DNA of 64,000 nucleotides from CAZAZQ01 sp964489705. GTDB lineage: Bacteria; Zixibacteria; MSB-5A5; GN15; FEB-12. The stretch is taken from the NCBI GenBank assembly GCA_964489705.1, contig CAZAZQ010000008.1, positions 1 through 64,000 of the forward strand, in the 5' to 3' direction. The notes under the pieces were generated by a model, which was given only the letters and a program-made list of their open reading frames with translations, had not been told where the DNA came from and did no database searches. The translations under genes and the position numbers were made by a program. Shown in pieces: positions 21,871 to 31,462 of the stretch (the stretch's first letter is position 1; every line of letters starts with the position of its first letter).

Positions 21871-23619
21871 ATGTATACCAAACGGCGAGTCATCAAGGGT
21901 ACGCCTATTTCAAAGGGAATCGTACTCGGCTACGCGCGGGTTATCATTCCCGGCGATGTCGATATCGTTCCCGTCAAAGTGCCTGCCTCTCGGGTCAAGC
22001 ACGAAATAGCCGCTCTCGAGCACGCCGTTGAAGAAACCATCACCGAGCTTCGCTCCGTTCGGGATTCCGCCACCAAGAAAATCGGCGGTCCGGTTGCCAA
22101 AATCTTTGATGCGCAACTGATGATCGCCAGCGATTACGAATTTCTCAAATCCGTCAAAGAAGCCATTGCTGTCCAAAAACAGAATGCCGCTTACGTTTAC
22201 CACACTCTCATTCAGCAAACCATCCGGAAGCTGAAACACTCGAATGACACTTACCTGCGGCAAATGGCGGTGGACATCGAAGCGGTCGCCAACCGGGTGC
22301 TTTCTCATTTGAGCGGCTTGGACTTCAAGGAGCTGAAATTCGACCCCAACACCATCCTTATCGGTAAGTCGTTCACCCCCGGCGACATCGTGGCATATCG
22401 TCGGGGCAAAGCGGTGGGATTTTTGACCTCCGAAGGAGGAGGCGACTCCCACATGGCGCTCATCGCCCGCTCCCTTATGGTACCGGTGGTCTTGGTTGAA
22501 GATGCGTGGCATCGGATTCCCAACAACTGCCGTTTGATTCTCGACGGCACCACCGGCGAGGTCATTGTCCACCCGACCGATGAGGACTGGGCGGAATACC
22601 AAAAACGGCGGAAAAAGCAAGGCTCCGCCATCATTACCCGCATCAAGCGGCTTTCCCCTCTTCCGCCGGTCACGGCTGACGGGCGGGAAGTGCATATTGC
22701 GGGCAATCTTTCCCTGCCGGGACCGGCCGACGATATTCTGGCAAGCCGGAATATCCCTATCGGTTTGTACCGGACGGAATTTCTTTACTTAGCCCACGGC
22801 TATTTTCCCGATGAAGAAACACAGTTCGAATACTACTCCCAGATTGCCGAAAAATTCGCCGACAGCTATGTCATCTTCCGGACTTTCGACCTCGGATACG
22901 ACAAGACGATGTCCGACCCCAGTTGGCCCAGGGAAGACAACCCGGCGCTGGGATGGCGGGGAATTCGGGCGATGCTCGACATGAGCCACCTGTTCAAAAC
23001 GCAAATCCGCGCTCTCTTGCGCGCTTCGGTACGAAAAAATATCAAGATCATGCTTCCGATGATAAGCGAAATGGCGGAACTGGAACGGGCAAAGAAACTT
23101 ATCTCCCAGGTCAAGTTTCGTCTCCGCAAGGACGGTATCGAGTACGACCGCAACATCCAAATCGGTATTATGGTGGAAGTCCCCGCCGCCGCCATGATTG
23201 CCGACAAGCTGGCGGAAGGGGTGGACTTCATGTCCATCGGCACCAACGACCTCACCCAGTACACGCTCGCTGCCGACCGCACCAATCGGAAAGTCTCCCA
23301 CCTCTACAGCCCCTATCATCCCTCGGTGCTCCAGCTCATCCATATGACGGTGGAAGCATGTAAGAAACATAACAAACCTATATCAATCTGCGGTGAGATG
23401 GCTGGTGAAGTGTTAGCCTTACCGCTTTTTGTCGGAATGGAAGTCGATTTGTTGTCCATGAACCCGGCTCGCATTTTCGACCTCTGCCGTGCCGTCAAGA
23501 AGATAAACTACAACTTGGTGCGGCATCTGGTCCCTGCCGTTTTGTCAAGTAGTTCGGTTCATGAAGTAATCACCAACCTCCAGAACTACCGGACAGCCCT
23601 GGAGAAACAGAAACCTTAA
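21871..23619 (+). CDS. ptsI: Phosphoenolpyruvate-protein phosphotransferase (PTS enzyme I)
   Basis: Cytoplasmic enzyme that takes phosphate from PEP and passes it to HPr. The 582-aa product has the HPr-binding helical domain (about 35-145), the phosphohistidine domain with GGGDSHMALIARS (His194) and the PEP-binding barrel: GLYRTEFLYL, GWRGIRAML, IMLPMISEMAEL, GIMVEVPAA, FMSIGTNDLTQYTLA and the catalytic Cys in ISICGEMAGE. The position before SH is Asp where family members have Thr (GGRTSH). No HPr or EII gene is in the window, which would fit a regulatory PTS. First gene of a group with the sugar-phosphate isomerase 13 bp downstream. Confidence 0.93.
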   Translation: MYTKRRVIKGTPISKGIVLGYARVIIPGDVDIVPVKVPASRVKHEIAALEHAVEETITELRSVRDSATKKIGGPVAKIFDAQLMIASDYEFLKSVKEAIAVQKQNAAYVYHTLIQQTIRKLKHSNDTYLRQMAVDIEAVANRVLSHLSGLDFKELKFDPNTILIGKSFTPGDIVAYRRGKAVGFLTSEGGGDSHMALIARSLMVPVVLVEDAWHRIPNNCRLILDGTTGEVIVHPTDEDWAEYQKRRKKQGSAIITRIKRLSPLPPVTADGREVHIAGNLSLPGPADDILASRNIPIGLYRTEFLYLAHGYFPDEETQFEYYSQIAEKFADSYVIFRTFDLGYDKTMSDPSWPREDNPALGWRGIRAMLDMSHLFKTQIRALLRASVRKNIKIMLPMISEMAELERAKKLISQVKFRLRKDGIEYDRNIQIGIMVEVPAAAMIADKLAEGVDFMSIGTNDLTQYTLAADRTNRKVSHLYSPYHPSVLQLIHMTVEACKKHNKPISICGEMAGEVLALPLFVGMEVDLLSMNPARIFDLCRAVKKINYNLVRHLVPAVLSSSSVHEVITNLQNYRTALEKQKP

Positions 23620-23632
23620 CAGGAAAAAGAAG

Positions 23633-24721
23633 ATGGAGACTATGACACTGCTGGATGATGTTGAAAAGATACGGGCAACGGATCCCGATAATATGTACAA
23701 CCGTATTTTCGATTTCCCGGAACAGATGGCGGAAGCCTTGAAGATTGGCCAACGCTGGGAAGTGAACGGAAACGATTTTGCCGGGATAAAAAATATCGTC
23801 GTCATCGGCATGGGCGGCTCGGCGATTGCCGGTGACTTGGTGCGTAGTTTGTTGGCGTCCAAGCTGCTGGTCCCCTTCCAAATCTGCCGCCACTACGTTC
23901 TCCCGGAGTTTGTCGACGACGAAACGCTGGTCATCGCCTCTTCTTACAGCGGCAATACCGAAGAAACTTTGGCGGCGCTCGATGATGCCTTGACCCGCAA
24001 AGCGATGGTGGCGGCTCTCAGTACCGGCGGACTGTTGAAAGATGTCGCGGAACTGAACGAAATCCCCTTGGCACAGCTTCCCACCGGGTTGCAGCCGCGT
24101 GCCGCTTTGGGGTATTCGTTGGTGCCTTTGTTGGTCTTTTTCGAAAAAATCGGGCTGATTAAAAATATCACCAAAGAAATCAAACTGGTCATCGAGAAGC
24201 TCTCCGCCTACCGGGAAAAATATATCGAAGACAACCCGACCCTGCACAACCCCGCCAAGAATATCGCGGAAAAAATTTACGGGAGAATCCCGATTATCTA
24301 CTCCGGGCCGACGCTGACCGACGCGGTGGCGCTGCGATGGAAAGGGCAAATCTGCGAAAACGCCAAAAACCTCGCTTTCGCCAACCACTTCCCTGAGTTC
24401 AACCATAATGAGCTGGTCGGCTGGTCCGACACTGTGAAGAAATACAAAGAGTACTTAGCGGTGATTATGCTCCGTGACGCCGACGACCATCCGCAAATCC
24501 GGCGGCGTATGAACATCGTCAAAGAAATCATCGAGAAGCAGGAAGTGCCGGTCATCGAAGCCCACTCACGCGGGGAAAGCACCTTGGAGCGGATGTTGAG
24601 CCTCGTTCAGTTGGGGGATTTCGTATCGTACTACCTGGCGGTGCTCAACGAAGTCGATCCGACGCCGGTCGAGGTTATCGAATCGCTGAAAAAAGCCTTG
24701 AAACAATCCGGCGGGCTGTAA
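23633..24721 (+). CDS. Bifunctional phosphoglucose/phosphomannose isomerase
   Basis: Interconverts glucose-6-P or mannose-6-P with fructose-6-P. The 362-aa length and motifs match the small archaeal-type PGI/PMI family: two SIS domains with IVVIGMGGSAIAGDLVRS (about 50-67) and ASSYSGNTEETLAALDDA (about 100-118), then FNHNELVGW with the catalytic His/Glu region and VQLGDFVSYYLAVLNEVDPTPVE near the C-terminus. It starts 13 bp after ptsI, linking sugar phosphate use to the PTS enzyme. GGA within the 13 bp gap may serve as ribosome site. Confidence 0.9.
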   Translation: METMTLLDDVEKIRATDPDNMYNRIFDFPEQMAEALKIGQRWEVNGNDFAGIKNIVVIGMGGSAIAGDLVRSLLASKLLVPFQICRHYVLPEFVDDETLVIASSYSGNTEETLAALDDALTRKAMVAALSTGGLLKDVAELNEIPLAQLPTGLQPRAALGYSLVPLLVFFEKIGLIKNITKEIKLVIEKLSAYREKYIEDNPTLHNPAKNIAEKIYGRIPIIYSGPTLTDAVALRWKGQICENAKNLAFANHFPEFNHNELVGWSDTVKKYKEYLAVIMLRDADDHPQIRRRMNIVKEIIEKQEVPVIEAHSRGESTLERMLSLVQLGDFVSYYLAVLNEVDPTPVEVIESLKKALKQSGGL

Positions 24722-24734
24722 TGTTCTCATAGGT

Positions 24735-24941
24735 ATGATTACGGCTGATATCAAAATAGACGAGTTGGTGCGGCAGTATCCCGATGCTGTGAAGTTCCTG
24801 ATTCAGAAAGGGTTGCCGTGCGTGGTATGCGGCGAGCCTTTTTGGGGAAGTCTGGCGGAGCTGGCGCAGCAAAAGGGGTTTGACGACAGTCAGATCGAGG
24901 CGTTGGTCACCGAGTTCAACGAGTTGCACCGCGCCTCGTGA
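24735..24941 (+). CDS. DUF1858 domain protein
   Basis: A 68-aa cytoplasmic protein made of a single DUF1858 domain: ITADIKIDELVRQYPDAVKFLIQKGLPCVVCG then a helical end. This domain also forms the N-terminus of ScdA-type proteins and often sits near redox or Fe-S genes; the CVVCG Cys pair may bind a metal or act in redox. It begins 13 bp after the isomerase stop and ends the operon before a bidirectional terminator. Confidence 0.85.
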   Translation: MITADIKIDELVRQYPDAVKFLIQKGLPCVVCGEPFWGSLAELAQQKGFDDSQIEALVTEFNELHRAS

Positions 24942-24987
24942 GGTGAGTCCCAAATACCCGGGAACGAAATAAACGAGCTATAAAAAA

Positions 24988-25022
24988 ACGGCAGGAGCAA
25001 ACAGCTCCTGCCGTTGTTTTTT
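24988..25022. terminator. Bidirectional terminator between DUF1858 and secF
   Basis: An 11-bp perfect stem ACGGCAGGAGC / GCTCCTGCCGT with a 5-nt loop, followed by TGTTTTTTC on the plus strand and by a seven-T run (complement of TAAAAAAA) on the minus strand. Serves both converging units. Its inner stem matches the terminator at 31305. Confidence 0.92.
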
Positions 25023-25037
25023 CTCAACCGAAAACGA

Positions 25038-25964
25038 TTACTTGAACCGCTTGGGACGACGAGCTTCCCATTCCACCACAATCGGGCTGGCAACGAAGAT
25101 TGAACTGTAGGTTCCGACCACCACCCCCAACATGAGCGCCAAAGCAAAGTAGCGCAGCACCTCTCCGCCGAAGAAGAAGAGAATGGCAACCACCATGAAA
25201 GTCGTCAAGGAGGTGATAATCGTCCGCGAGAGCACTTCGTTGATGGAGGTGTTCACGGCTTTGGTAAACTCTCCCTTGGTGCGGAATTTCTTCAGGTTCT
25301 CCCGGATGCGGTCGTAGACGACCACCGTATCGGTCAGGGAGTACCCTGCAAGGGTGAGTAACGCCGTCACTATCAACAAGTCGAACTCGAATCCCAAGAG
25401 GTAAAAAATGCCCAGCACCGCCAAGACATCATGGAAGGTTGCGATGGTGGCGGCGATACCGGAGCGGAAATCAAAACGGATCCAGATGTAGATGACGATG
25501 CCGAAGAGGGAAAGCAAAACCGCCTTTTGGGCATCGCTCCGAAGAGTCTTCCCCACTGCCGGACCGATAATATGCTCGGAAACGATGGTGAAGGTATTGC
25601 CGGGGAAGTCTTTTTCAATCGCCTTCTTCAGCTGTTGCAACCGTTCGTTTCCTTCCGCTTCCGATTCGGGACGCTTGGTCTTGATGATGAAGGCGTTCGG
25701 TTTTTCGAAATCCCTCAGGTTGGTAATTTCCGCATCGGGAAATTCTTTTGTGATGGCGGCGCGGAGTTCGTCGATACCGACCGGCTTGTCGAAGTACCCG
25801 GTAACCATAACGCCGCCGGCGAAGTCGATGCCCAAGTTCGCCTTGCCGGTGGCTATCATGATAAAGCCGACGATACCGAGGATGACCAGAATCGCCGAAA
25901 GGAAGAAGGCGATTTTCCGGACGCCGATGAAATCTATATTGGTATCACCAATTATTCTAAACAT
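25038..25964 (-). CDS. secF: Protein translocase subunit SecF
   Basis: Inner-membrane partner of SecD that uses the proton gradient to pull exported proteins through SecYEG. The 308-aa product has six membrane segments and the family signatures GIDFAGGVMVTG near the N-terminus, RFDFRSGIAATIATFHDV, and GYSLTDTVVVYDRIRENLKKF in the second half. AAGGAGAG precedes the ATG. It follows secD after 19 bp. Confidence 0.95.
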   Translation of the reverse strand: MFRIIGDTNIDFIGVRKIAFFLSAILVILGIVGFIMIATGKANLGIDFAGGVMVTGYFDKPVGIDELRAAITKEFPDAEITNLRDFEKPNAFIIKTKRPESEAEGNERLQQLKKAIEKDFPGNTFTIVSEHIIGPAVGKTLRSDAQKAVLLSLFGIVIYIWIRFDFRSGIAATIATFHDVLAVLGIFYLLGFEFDLLIVTALLTLAGYSLTDTVVVYDRIRENLKKFRTKGEFTKAVNTSINEVLSRTIITSLTTFMVVAILFFFGGEVLRYFALALMLGVVVGTYSSIFVASPIVVEWEARRPKRFK

Positions 25965-25983
25965 AGTCGCTCTCTCCTTCTCG

Positions 25984-27741
25984 TTATATGCTCAGGGTGC
26001 GATACCCTTTGCGGATGTCGAAGATTTGCTTGGTTACCACGTACGCCGTGTACAAGGAAATGGTCACACCCCAGAAGAGAGTGACGGCAAATCCCTTAAT
26101 CGGTCCGGAGCCTAACAGGAACAAGGCTCCCGCCGTAATCAAGGTGGTGACGTGCGAGTCAAAAATGGCGACAAAAGCACGATTGTAACCGGCGTCGATA
26201 GCCGCCCGCACCGTTTTTCCGGTTCGCAACTCTTCTCGGATGCGCTCGAAAATCAGTACGTTGGCGTCTACCGACATACCAATGGTGAGGATAATACCTG
26301 CAATTCCCGGCATCGTCAAAGTCGCCCCCAGACCTGCCATGACCGCGAGGACGAAGAAGATGTTGAACAGCAAACCGATGTCGGCAATGATGCCGGAAAG
26401 GCGGTAGTAGACGCCGATAAACAGAAGCACCAAGCTCAAACCGATAATCGAGGAATAGAATCCCTTCTTGATGGAGTCGGCTCCCAGGGTAGCGCCGACG
26501 ACGTTCTTCTCGATGATTTCCACCGGCGCCGGCAAAGCACCCGCTTTCAGGACGATTTCCAAGTTGCGGGCGTCTTTAATCGTTGCCGAACCGCCCATGG
26601 TAATCTGCCCGCGGCGGCGAATCTTCGAATTGATAAACGGTGCCGATTCGACTTTGTTGTCGATGACGATCGCCAACGGTTTGCCGACGTTGGCGCCGGT
26701 AAGCTGAGCGAAACGAGCCGCTCCCTCACCGGAAAGAGAGAAGTTGACAACGTAGGCGCCGTAGCTATCCTGCCCCAAGGCGATATTCTCGAGGAATTTT
26801 CCTAAGAACATTACTTTCCGTTTCAGCACGTAGAGCATGTAGACTTCCCTGCCCTTCCGTACCTCGGGGCGGGTCGACCACGCAAACTGCACGTCGATAG
26901 GGATGACGCTTTTGACTTGCGGCAGGTTGAGCCACTTGTCGATGAGCTCGCGGTCTTTCTTGTTGACGATAAAGCCGGGCCAGGGAGTGTTCTCCTTGTA
27001 AAGAGCAACCTCCAGCCGAGTGGTGAACGGGTTTTCCTCCTCGTCCAATTGTACTTCTTCGTCGTAACCGAACAACTCCGCCGTATCCACTACGCTGTCG
27101 CCCATCAACTCCGCCAGCATGTCGATATCTTCTTTTTTCTCGGCGGAGTCGGAAGGAGCTTCCGCACTGCCGGTATCTTCCGCCTTCTCGGTAGCTTTCT
27201 CTTCTCCGGCGGCGGTAGTATCGGCTTTCTTCTCTTGCTCGGCGCGGGCTTTCTCATACTCGGCGACCACCGAGTCAATCTTCGCCAGAATGAGCGAAGC
27301 GTTGTCGTACGTTTCCAAGAGCTTGAATTCCAGCAAAGCGGTCTGCCCGATGAGTTCCTCGGCGCGCTCGGCGTCGGTATACCCCGGCAGGTCGACGATA
27401 ATCCTGTCGGTGCCTTGCTTTTGAATGACCGGCTCCGCCACCCCGAGCCCGTCCACACGATTGCGGATAATCTGGATGGCGCGATCGACGGCATCCTCTC
27501 GGCTGGCGGGATCCAACTCTTCCATTTTTACCCGCAGGACGACGTGAATACCTCCCTGCAAATCCAAGCCCAAGCGGATGGCTTTTTGCTGGAGGTGCAA
27601 AAGCGCGCCGGGATCCCGCTCTTGAAGGGCGGCTTTTTCTTCCTCGCTCATGGTCCACAGTTTGAAAGTGTTCCAAAAGGCGACGCAGGCGAGAATAACC
27701 AAAATAATCGTAAGAATGATACGCCAATTATGTCTGGACAT
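25984..27741 (-). CDS. secD: Protein translocase subunit SecD
   Basis: Inner-membrane export motor subunit of 585 aa. One N-terminal membrane helix, a large periplasmic region beginning GLDLQGGIHVVL, the P1 and head domains (about 60-400) and five C-terminal helices with GIAGIILTIGMSVDANVLIFERIREELR. Residues about 165-210 are a low-complexity insertion rich in Ala, Glu, Lys and Ser in the periplasmic region, not seen in the usual family. AAAGGG lies 7 nt before the ATG. yajC is not next to it. Confidence 0.95.
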   Translation of the reverse strand: MSRHNWRIILTIILVILACVAFWNTFKLWTMSEEEKAALQERDPGALLHLQQKAIRLGLDLQGGIHVVLRVKMEELDPASREDAVDRAIQIIRNRVDGLGVAEPVIQKQGTDRIIVDLPGYTDAERAEELIGQTALLEFKLLETYDNASLILAKIDSVVAEYEKARAEQEKKADTTAAGEEKATEKAEDTGSAEAPSDSAEKKEDIDMLAELMGDSVVDTAELFGYDEEVQLDEEENPFTTRLEVALYKENTPWPGFIVNKKDRELIDKWLNLPQVKSVIPIDVQFAWSTRPEVRKGREVYMLYVLKRKVMFLGKFLENIALGQDSYGAYVVNFSLSGEGAARFAQLTGANVGKPLAIVIDNKVESAPFINSKIRRRGQITMGGSATIKDARNLEIVLKAGALPAPVEIIEKNVVGATLGADSIKKGFYSSIIGLSLVLLFIGVYYRLSGIIADIGLLFNIFFVLAVMAGLGATLTMPGIAGIILTIGMSVDANVLIFERIREELRTGKTVRAAIDAGYNRAFVAIFDSHVTTLITAGALFLLGSGPIKGFAVTLFWGVTISLYTAYVVTKQIFDIRKGYRTLSI

Positions 27742-27841
27742 ACAAAGACCCTTTCCAGTGTCTTAAAATTAATTTCTTGCTTTGGTACTGAATTTCGTCG
27801 GATACCTGCAGCATCCGTGCCCCGAAGAGAAAATGCCCCGG

Positions 27842-28240
27842 CTAACTGGTACCGGACGGCTTGGAGCCAACCAAGGTAAAACGGTGCGCCAAATATGAGG
27901 AAATGAGACTTGTCGAAGCCAGAACGATGGAATGATGAGTGGAGGAGAGGGGGAAGTGGTTGGTTTTGCCGGAAACGGCGAAGAAAAGCCTGGTGTGACT
28001 ATTGCTGTTGTCCGGCTTGAGAAGCGGCGGGAGGACAAGATACGCCAACTGCGAAGAAGCGGGCTTCCCGTCGGTCGCCATGTTTTGGTGAGCAAAGTCG
28101 GTAAAGGGGAAAGAATGAAGAGTACCGGTAATTTCCGCCGTCCACCCATGCTCCCCGGTATGGTACGCCTGCAGCTCCGGCAACTCGGTCGCCGTGCTCC
28201 GGGGAAGCACCATTAAGATGACGGCAAAAAGATTCAGCAT
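27842..28240 (-). CDS. Possible small exported protein
   Basis: A 132-aa open frame that I do not recognise. Support: a strong-looking promoter at 28294-28321, AGAGG before the ATG (11 nt), and a hydrophobic N-terminus (MLNLFAVILMVLPRSTAT) that could be a signal peptide. Against it: amino-acid content is unusual (many His, Ser, Thr, Pro) and no domain is seen. It is transcribed toward secD, 101 bp ahead of it, so it may simply be the first part of the secDF transcript. Confidence 0.4.
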   Translation of the reverse strand: MLNLFAVILMVLPRSTATELPELQAYHTGEHGWTAEITGTLHSFPFTDFAHQNMATDGKPASSQLAYLVLPPLLKPDNSNSHTRLFFAVSGKTNHFPLSSTHHSIVLASTSLISSYLAHRFTLVGSKPSGTS

Positions 28241-28293
28241 TTGCAGTGTTTACCTCTTCTTACTCACCAAAAAACTTCTCAAAAGAGAGAGCG

Positions 28294-28321
28294 AATATAG
28301 CATATTTTTCCTCTAAGTCAA
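28294..28321 (-). promoter_or_regulatory. Predicted promoter of the 28240 frame and secDF
   Basis: TTGACT (28321-28316), a 16-bp spacer and TATATT (28299-28294) on the minus strand. It could drive the small open frame and secD-secF beyond it. Confidence 0.6.
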
Positions 28322-28417
28322 TGCTCTTTTTATGGCTTCGGAGACTGCCCGAGACCGGTTTTTTCTCTCCTCAAGAATTCTTTCCCTTTCCCCTTTGCTA
28401 CCTTTTGCGGCAAAAAG

Positions 28418-28446
28418 TTGACTTACCCCTTGAGAAAGGGTAATAT
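28418..28446 (+). promoter_or_regulatory. Predicted promoter of the M16 peptidase gene
   Basis: TTGACT (28418-28423), a 17-bp spacer and TAATAT (28441-28446). The leader is about 58 nt. The promoter is divergent from the one at 28294-28321. Confidence 0.65.
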
Positions 28447-28510
28447 CTAATGTATCGAACATACGTGAGAAGATGTTAAGCGATATGAAATAATCGTAAG
28501 GAGTACTCAT

Positions 28511-31273
28511 ATGAAACATAGAAGCTTCCCCGGCGCCGCCTCCCACGGATGGGTGAGATGGATGACCGCCGTCGTTATCGCTCTTGTGGCGGCACTATCG
28601 ACCGCCGGAGCGACGGAACGCTACCGTCTCGACAACGGGATGGAGATTATTCTCAAGGAAAACCACAGTTCCCCAATGATAACCAGCATTGTCTTTGTCA
28701 AATCCGGCAGCAAGTACGAATCGAAATACGAAAACGGTATCACCCATTTTCTTGAGCACCTGCTGTTCGACGGCACGGCTACTTTGAGTCGGGAAGAATT
28801 GGACGCTTCCATTCAGAATTTGGGCGGGATGGTGAATGCTTTTACCCGCAAGGAGCTGACCTCATTTTTTGTCCTCATGCCCAAACAGTACATTGAATAC
28901 GGCATGACAGCGGAAGCGGACATGCTCTTCAACTCGATTATCCCCGAAGAAGAGCTTCCCAAAGAGCGGAAGGTCGTCATCGAAGAGATTAACCGCGACG
29001 CCGACGCGCCCGGGGCGGCGGCACAAGCCTTTTTCACCGAAAAAGCTTACGCCGGTACCCGCTACGATCGCCCCGTCCTTGGTTACAGCGCCTTTATCGA
29101 GAATATCCCCCGTGAAGCGGTGATAGATTACTGGAAGCGGTACTACATTCCCAAGAATATGATTGTGCTCATCATCGGCGATTTCGTACCGGAAGAGATG
29201 AAAAAGACGGTGGCATCCGTCTTCGGGAAATATCAAAATCCGCCCGATTCCCTCACGGAAGGACGTTCTTCCGAAGCAACCGCAACCGTCCCTCCTCTCA
29301 CCGGACAAAAAATATACGATACCGTAGCGAACGTTTCCTCAACGTATATCAACTTTTCTTTTGCCGCTCCGCACCATAGCGACAGTCTCTACCTGGCGAT
29401 GGACTTGTTGAGCCGGTATCTGGGGATGAGCGATATTTCGCCGCTTTCCAAAGCTTTGACCGGCGGCGCCAACCCGCTGGCGACGGATGTCGGCGTCGAT
29501 TTGGTTACCTACAGCGAATTCTCCCGCCTCGATATTTCCGTCATCACCGATAACCCCGCCAATCGGGACGCTATCATCGCCACCGTTCTTGAGCAACTGA
29601 AAGCCATGGAAGACCATGTTGCCGATCCGGAAACCATCGAAGGCATCATTACATCCACCCGGTGCGACGAAATCTACAACAGTGAAAAGCTGTACTATTA
29701 CGGCTTTCTCATCTCTTCGCGGTTGATGTCGGTGGGATGGGATTTCATCGAGACGTACGGCGACCGGCTGGCAAAATTGACATGGGATAAATGCCGTCAG
29801 GCGGCTCGGGAATGGCTTTCCCATCCGAACTACATTGCCACCGTCGTCACTCCGGTGGGCGAGTCGGGTAAAACGCCGTATGTCCCTCACGGTTTGACGA
29901 AAGAAGAAGTTATTGCCCACTTCGATTCTACCACCTTTCCGACCTATGATTTAATCACGGGACATAAAATCACCTACCCGCAGACGGACTCTGTCGACTT
30001 CGAGCTGGTCGATCACGCCGAGTATCACTTGGAGACGCTCTGTAACGGTATGAACATCATCATCAAATCCGACCCCGGCAGCAAGGTGTTCGCCATGAAC
30101 ATCTTAGGGAAAAACCGCACCGCCAGCGAGCCGCCGGGCAAAGCAGGCATCACCGATTTCGTCAACCGATGTATCGAGAAAGGGACGCTCACGCGAAACG
30201 CCCACGAACTGTCCCGCGACTTGGCGAAAATCGGCGCCCAGGTGACACTGTACGACAACCCGTGGATTCCTTTCGACGACCGGTATACCTCGCGGCGGTT
30301 TTCTTTCATGAAGTTCGAAACCATCGACGAGTTTGCCGAGAAAGGATTTGCCCTCTTTTCGGAGATGTTTCTCTACCCGGCGTTTGACTCAACGGAAGTG
30401 GAGAATGTCCGTCGCGCTATGTTGGGGGCGTTGGCGCGCAAGAGCATGTCCCCCCGGGACGTGGCGCGGAATTTGTTTTATGAAAAACTGTTTGAAGGTA
30501 CGCCGTACGCCAACCCTATTATGGGAACTCCCGAAACCATTCGTTCCATCACCATTGACGATCTCAAAGACCACCACGCCCACTTTTATTCGCCGGAAAA
30601 CGTCATCCTGACCATTGTCACCAGCCATAAAACAGACGAAGTCCTGGAGTGGGTAGATCGAACTTTCGGCAGATTGGCGGAAACCGGCTACCTTTCCAAA
30701 TCGATGCCGAAGCCGCAGCCGATTCAAGAAAGGCGCACCGCTCACCAAGAATTGAATAAAGAGCAAATAACGTTCTATCTGGGCTCCCTCCTGCCGGGCG
30801 CTTCCAGCGAGGAAGCGGTGCCGTTAGCGGTGGCTTCGTCCATTCTTTCCACCCGCCTCTATTTGAACCTCCGGGAAAAGCAGGGGTTGTGCTACTCGGT
30901 GGGAGCGGGGACGACGTTCGATAAGGACTTCGGCTGGTTCTACGCCTCCATCGGCACGGCTTCCCCCAACTACCAGAAAGCTCTCGACGGCATTCTCCTC
31001 CAGATGGATAAATTGAACCTCGACGGTCCCACCGAGGAAGAAGTCAAAAGCGCCCGGAACCGTATCTGGGGCAGTTTGATGCGAGCCAAGCTGGCACGTA
31101 TTAACCAAGCTTACTACTTGGGATTGGACAAGTATCTCGGCTTCGGACCGGATAGAGATAAGCAGCTTCTTTCCCAGCTTGCGAAGGTGACACCGGCATC
31201 CGTCCGTCGGGCGGCGGCAAAATACTTCCGCACCGACACCTATGTCCTCACCAGCGCCGGGAAGAAGCCGTAA
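28511..31273 (+). CDS. M16-family zinc peptidase, secreted
   Basis: A 920-aa insulinase/pitrilysin-type metallopeptidase, probably periplasmic. Residues 1-36 carry a signal peptide (VVIALVAALSTAGA). The inverted zinc motif HxxEH is intact (THFLEHLLFDG: His79, Glu82, His83), with the downstream Glu ligand in KERKVVIEEI. Four M16 modules are arranged as two pairs (about 38-450 and 495-915); the second pair lacks HxxEH, as expected for the inactive half, and ends with the R/Y region REKQGLCYSVGAG. AAGGAG precedes the ATG. Single gene with its own promoter and terminator. Confidence 0.9.
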   Translation: MKHRSFPGAASHGWVRWMTAVVIALVAALSTAGATERYRLDNGMEIILKENHSSPMITSIVFVKSGSKYESKYENGITHFLEHLLFDGTATLSREELDASIQNLGGMVNAFTRKELTSFFVLMPKQYIEYGMTAEADMLFNSIIPEEELPKERKVVIEEINRDADAPGAAAQAFFTEKAYAGTRYDRPVLGYSAFIENIPREAVIDYWKRYYIPKNMIVLIIGDFVPEEMKKTVASVFGKYQNPPDSLTEGRSSEATATVPPLTGQKIYDTVANVSSTYINFSFAAPHHSDSLYLAMDLLSRYLGMSDISPLSKALTGGANPLATDVGVDLVTYSEFSRLDISVITDNPANRDAIIATVLEQLKAMEDHVADPETIEGIITSTRCDEIYNSEKLYYYGFLISSRLMSVGWDFIETYGDRLAKLTWDKCRQAAREWLSHPNYIATVVTPVGESGKTPYVPHGLTKEEVIAHFDSTTFPTYDLITGHKITYPQTDSVDFELVDHAEYHLETLCNGMNIIIKSDPGSKVFAMNILGKNRTASEPPGKAGITDFVNRCIEKGTLTRNAHELSRDLAKIGAQVTLYDNPWIPFDDRYTSRRFSFMKFETIDEFAEKGFALFSEMFLYPAFDSTEVENVRRAMLGALARKSMSPRDVARNLFYEKLFEGTPYANPIMGTPETIRSITIDDLKDHHAHFYSPENVILTIVTSHKTDEVLEWVDRTFGRLAETGYLSKSMPKPQPIQERRTAHQELNKEQITFYLGSLLPGASSEEAVPLAVASSILSTRLYLNLREKQGLCYSVGAGTTFDKDFGWFYASIGTASPNYQKALDGILLQMDKLNLDGPTEEEVKSARNRIWGSLMRAKLARINQAYYLGLDKYLGFGPDRDKQLLSQLAKVTPASVRRAAAKYFRTDTYVLTSAGKKP

Positions 31274-31304
31274 GACCTTTTGGTGCCGAGCTTATGATAT
31301 GCGG

Positions 31305-31334
31305 AAGGCAGGAGCGAGAAGCTCCTGCCTTTCT
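31305..31334 (+). terminator. Rho-independent terminator after the M16 gene
   Basis: AAGGCAGGAGC / GCTCCTGCCTTT stem with a GAGAA loop, followed by TCTTA. The inner nine base pairs (GGCAGGAGC) are the same as in the terminator at 24988. Confidence 0.88.
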
Positions 31335-31462
31335 TAATGGGAAGAGTCAATCTCAGTGGGGCTCCGTGAGTGGAGCCGTTTTCTCGAAGGGGCGGTTAAG
31401 AGACGTTGACGCTGGGGCTTTCAACCGCTATATTCCAGCCCTTAAGAAGAGAAGGAGCAGCC

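Noticed and set aside
27932..28216. 94-codon plus-strand frame before the M16 gene
   Set aside because: No ribosome site; opposite to the more plausible minus-strand frame with promoter and signal-like N-terminus.
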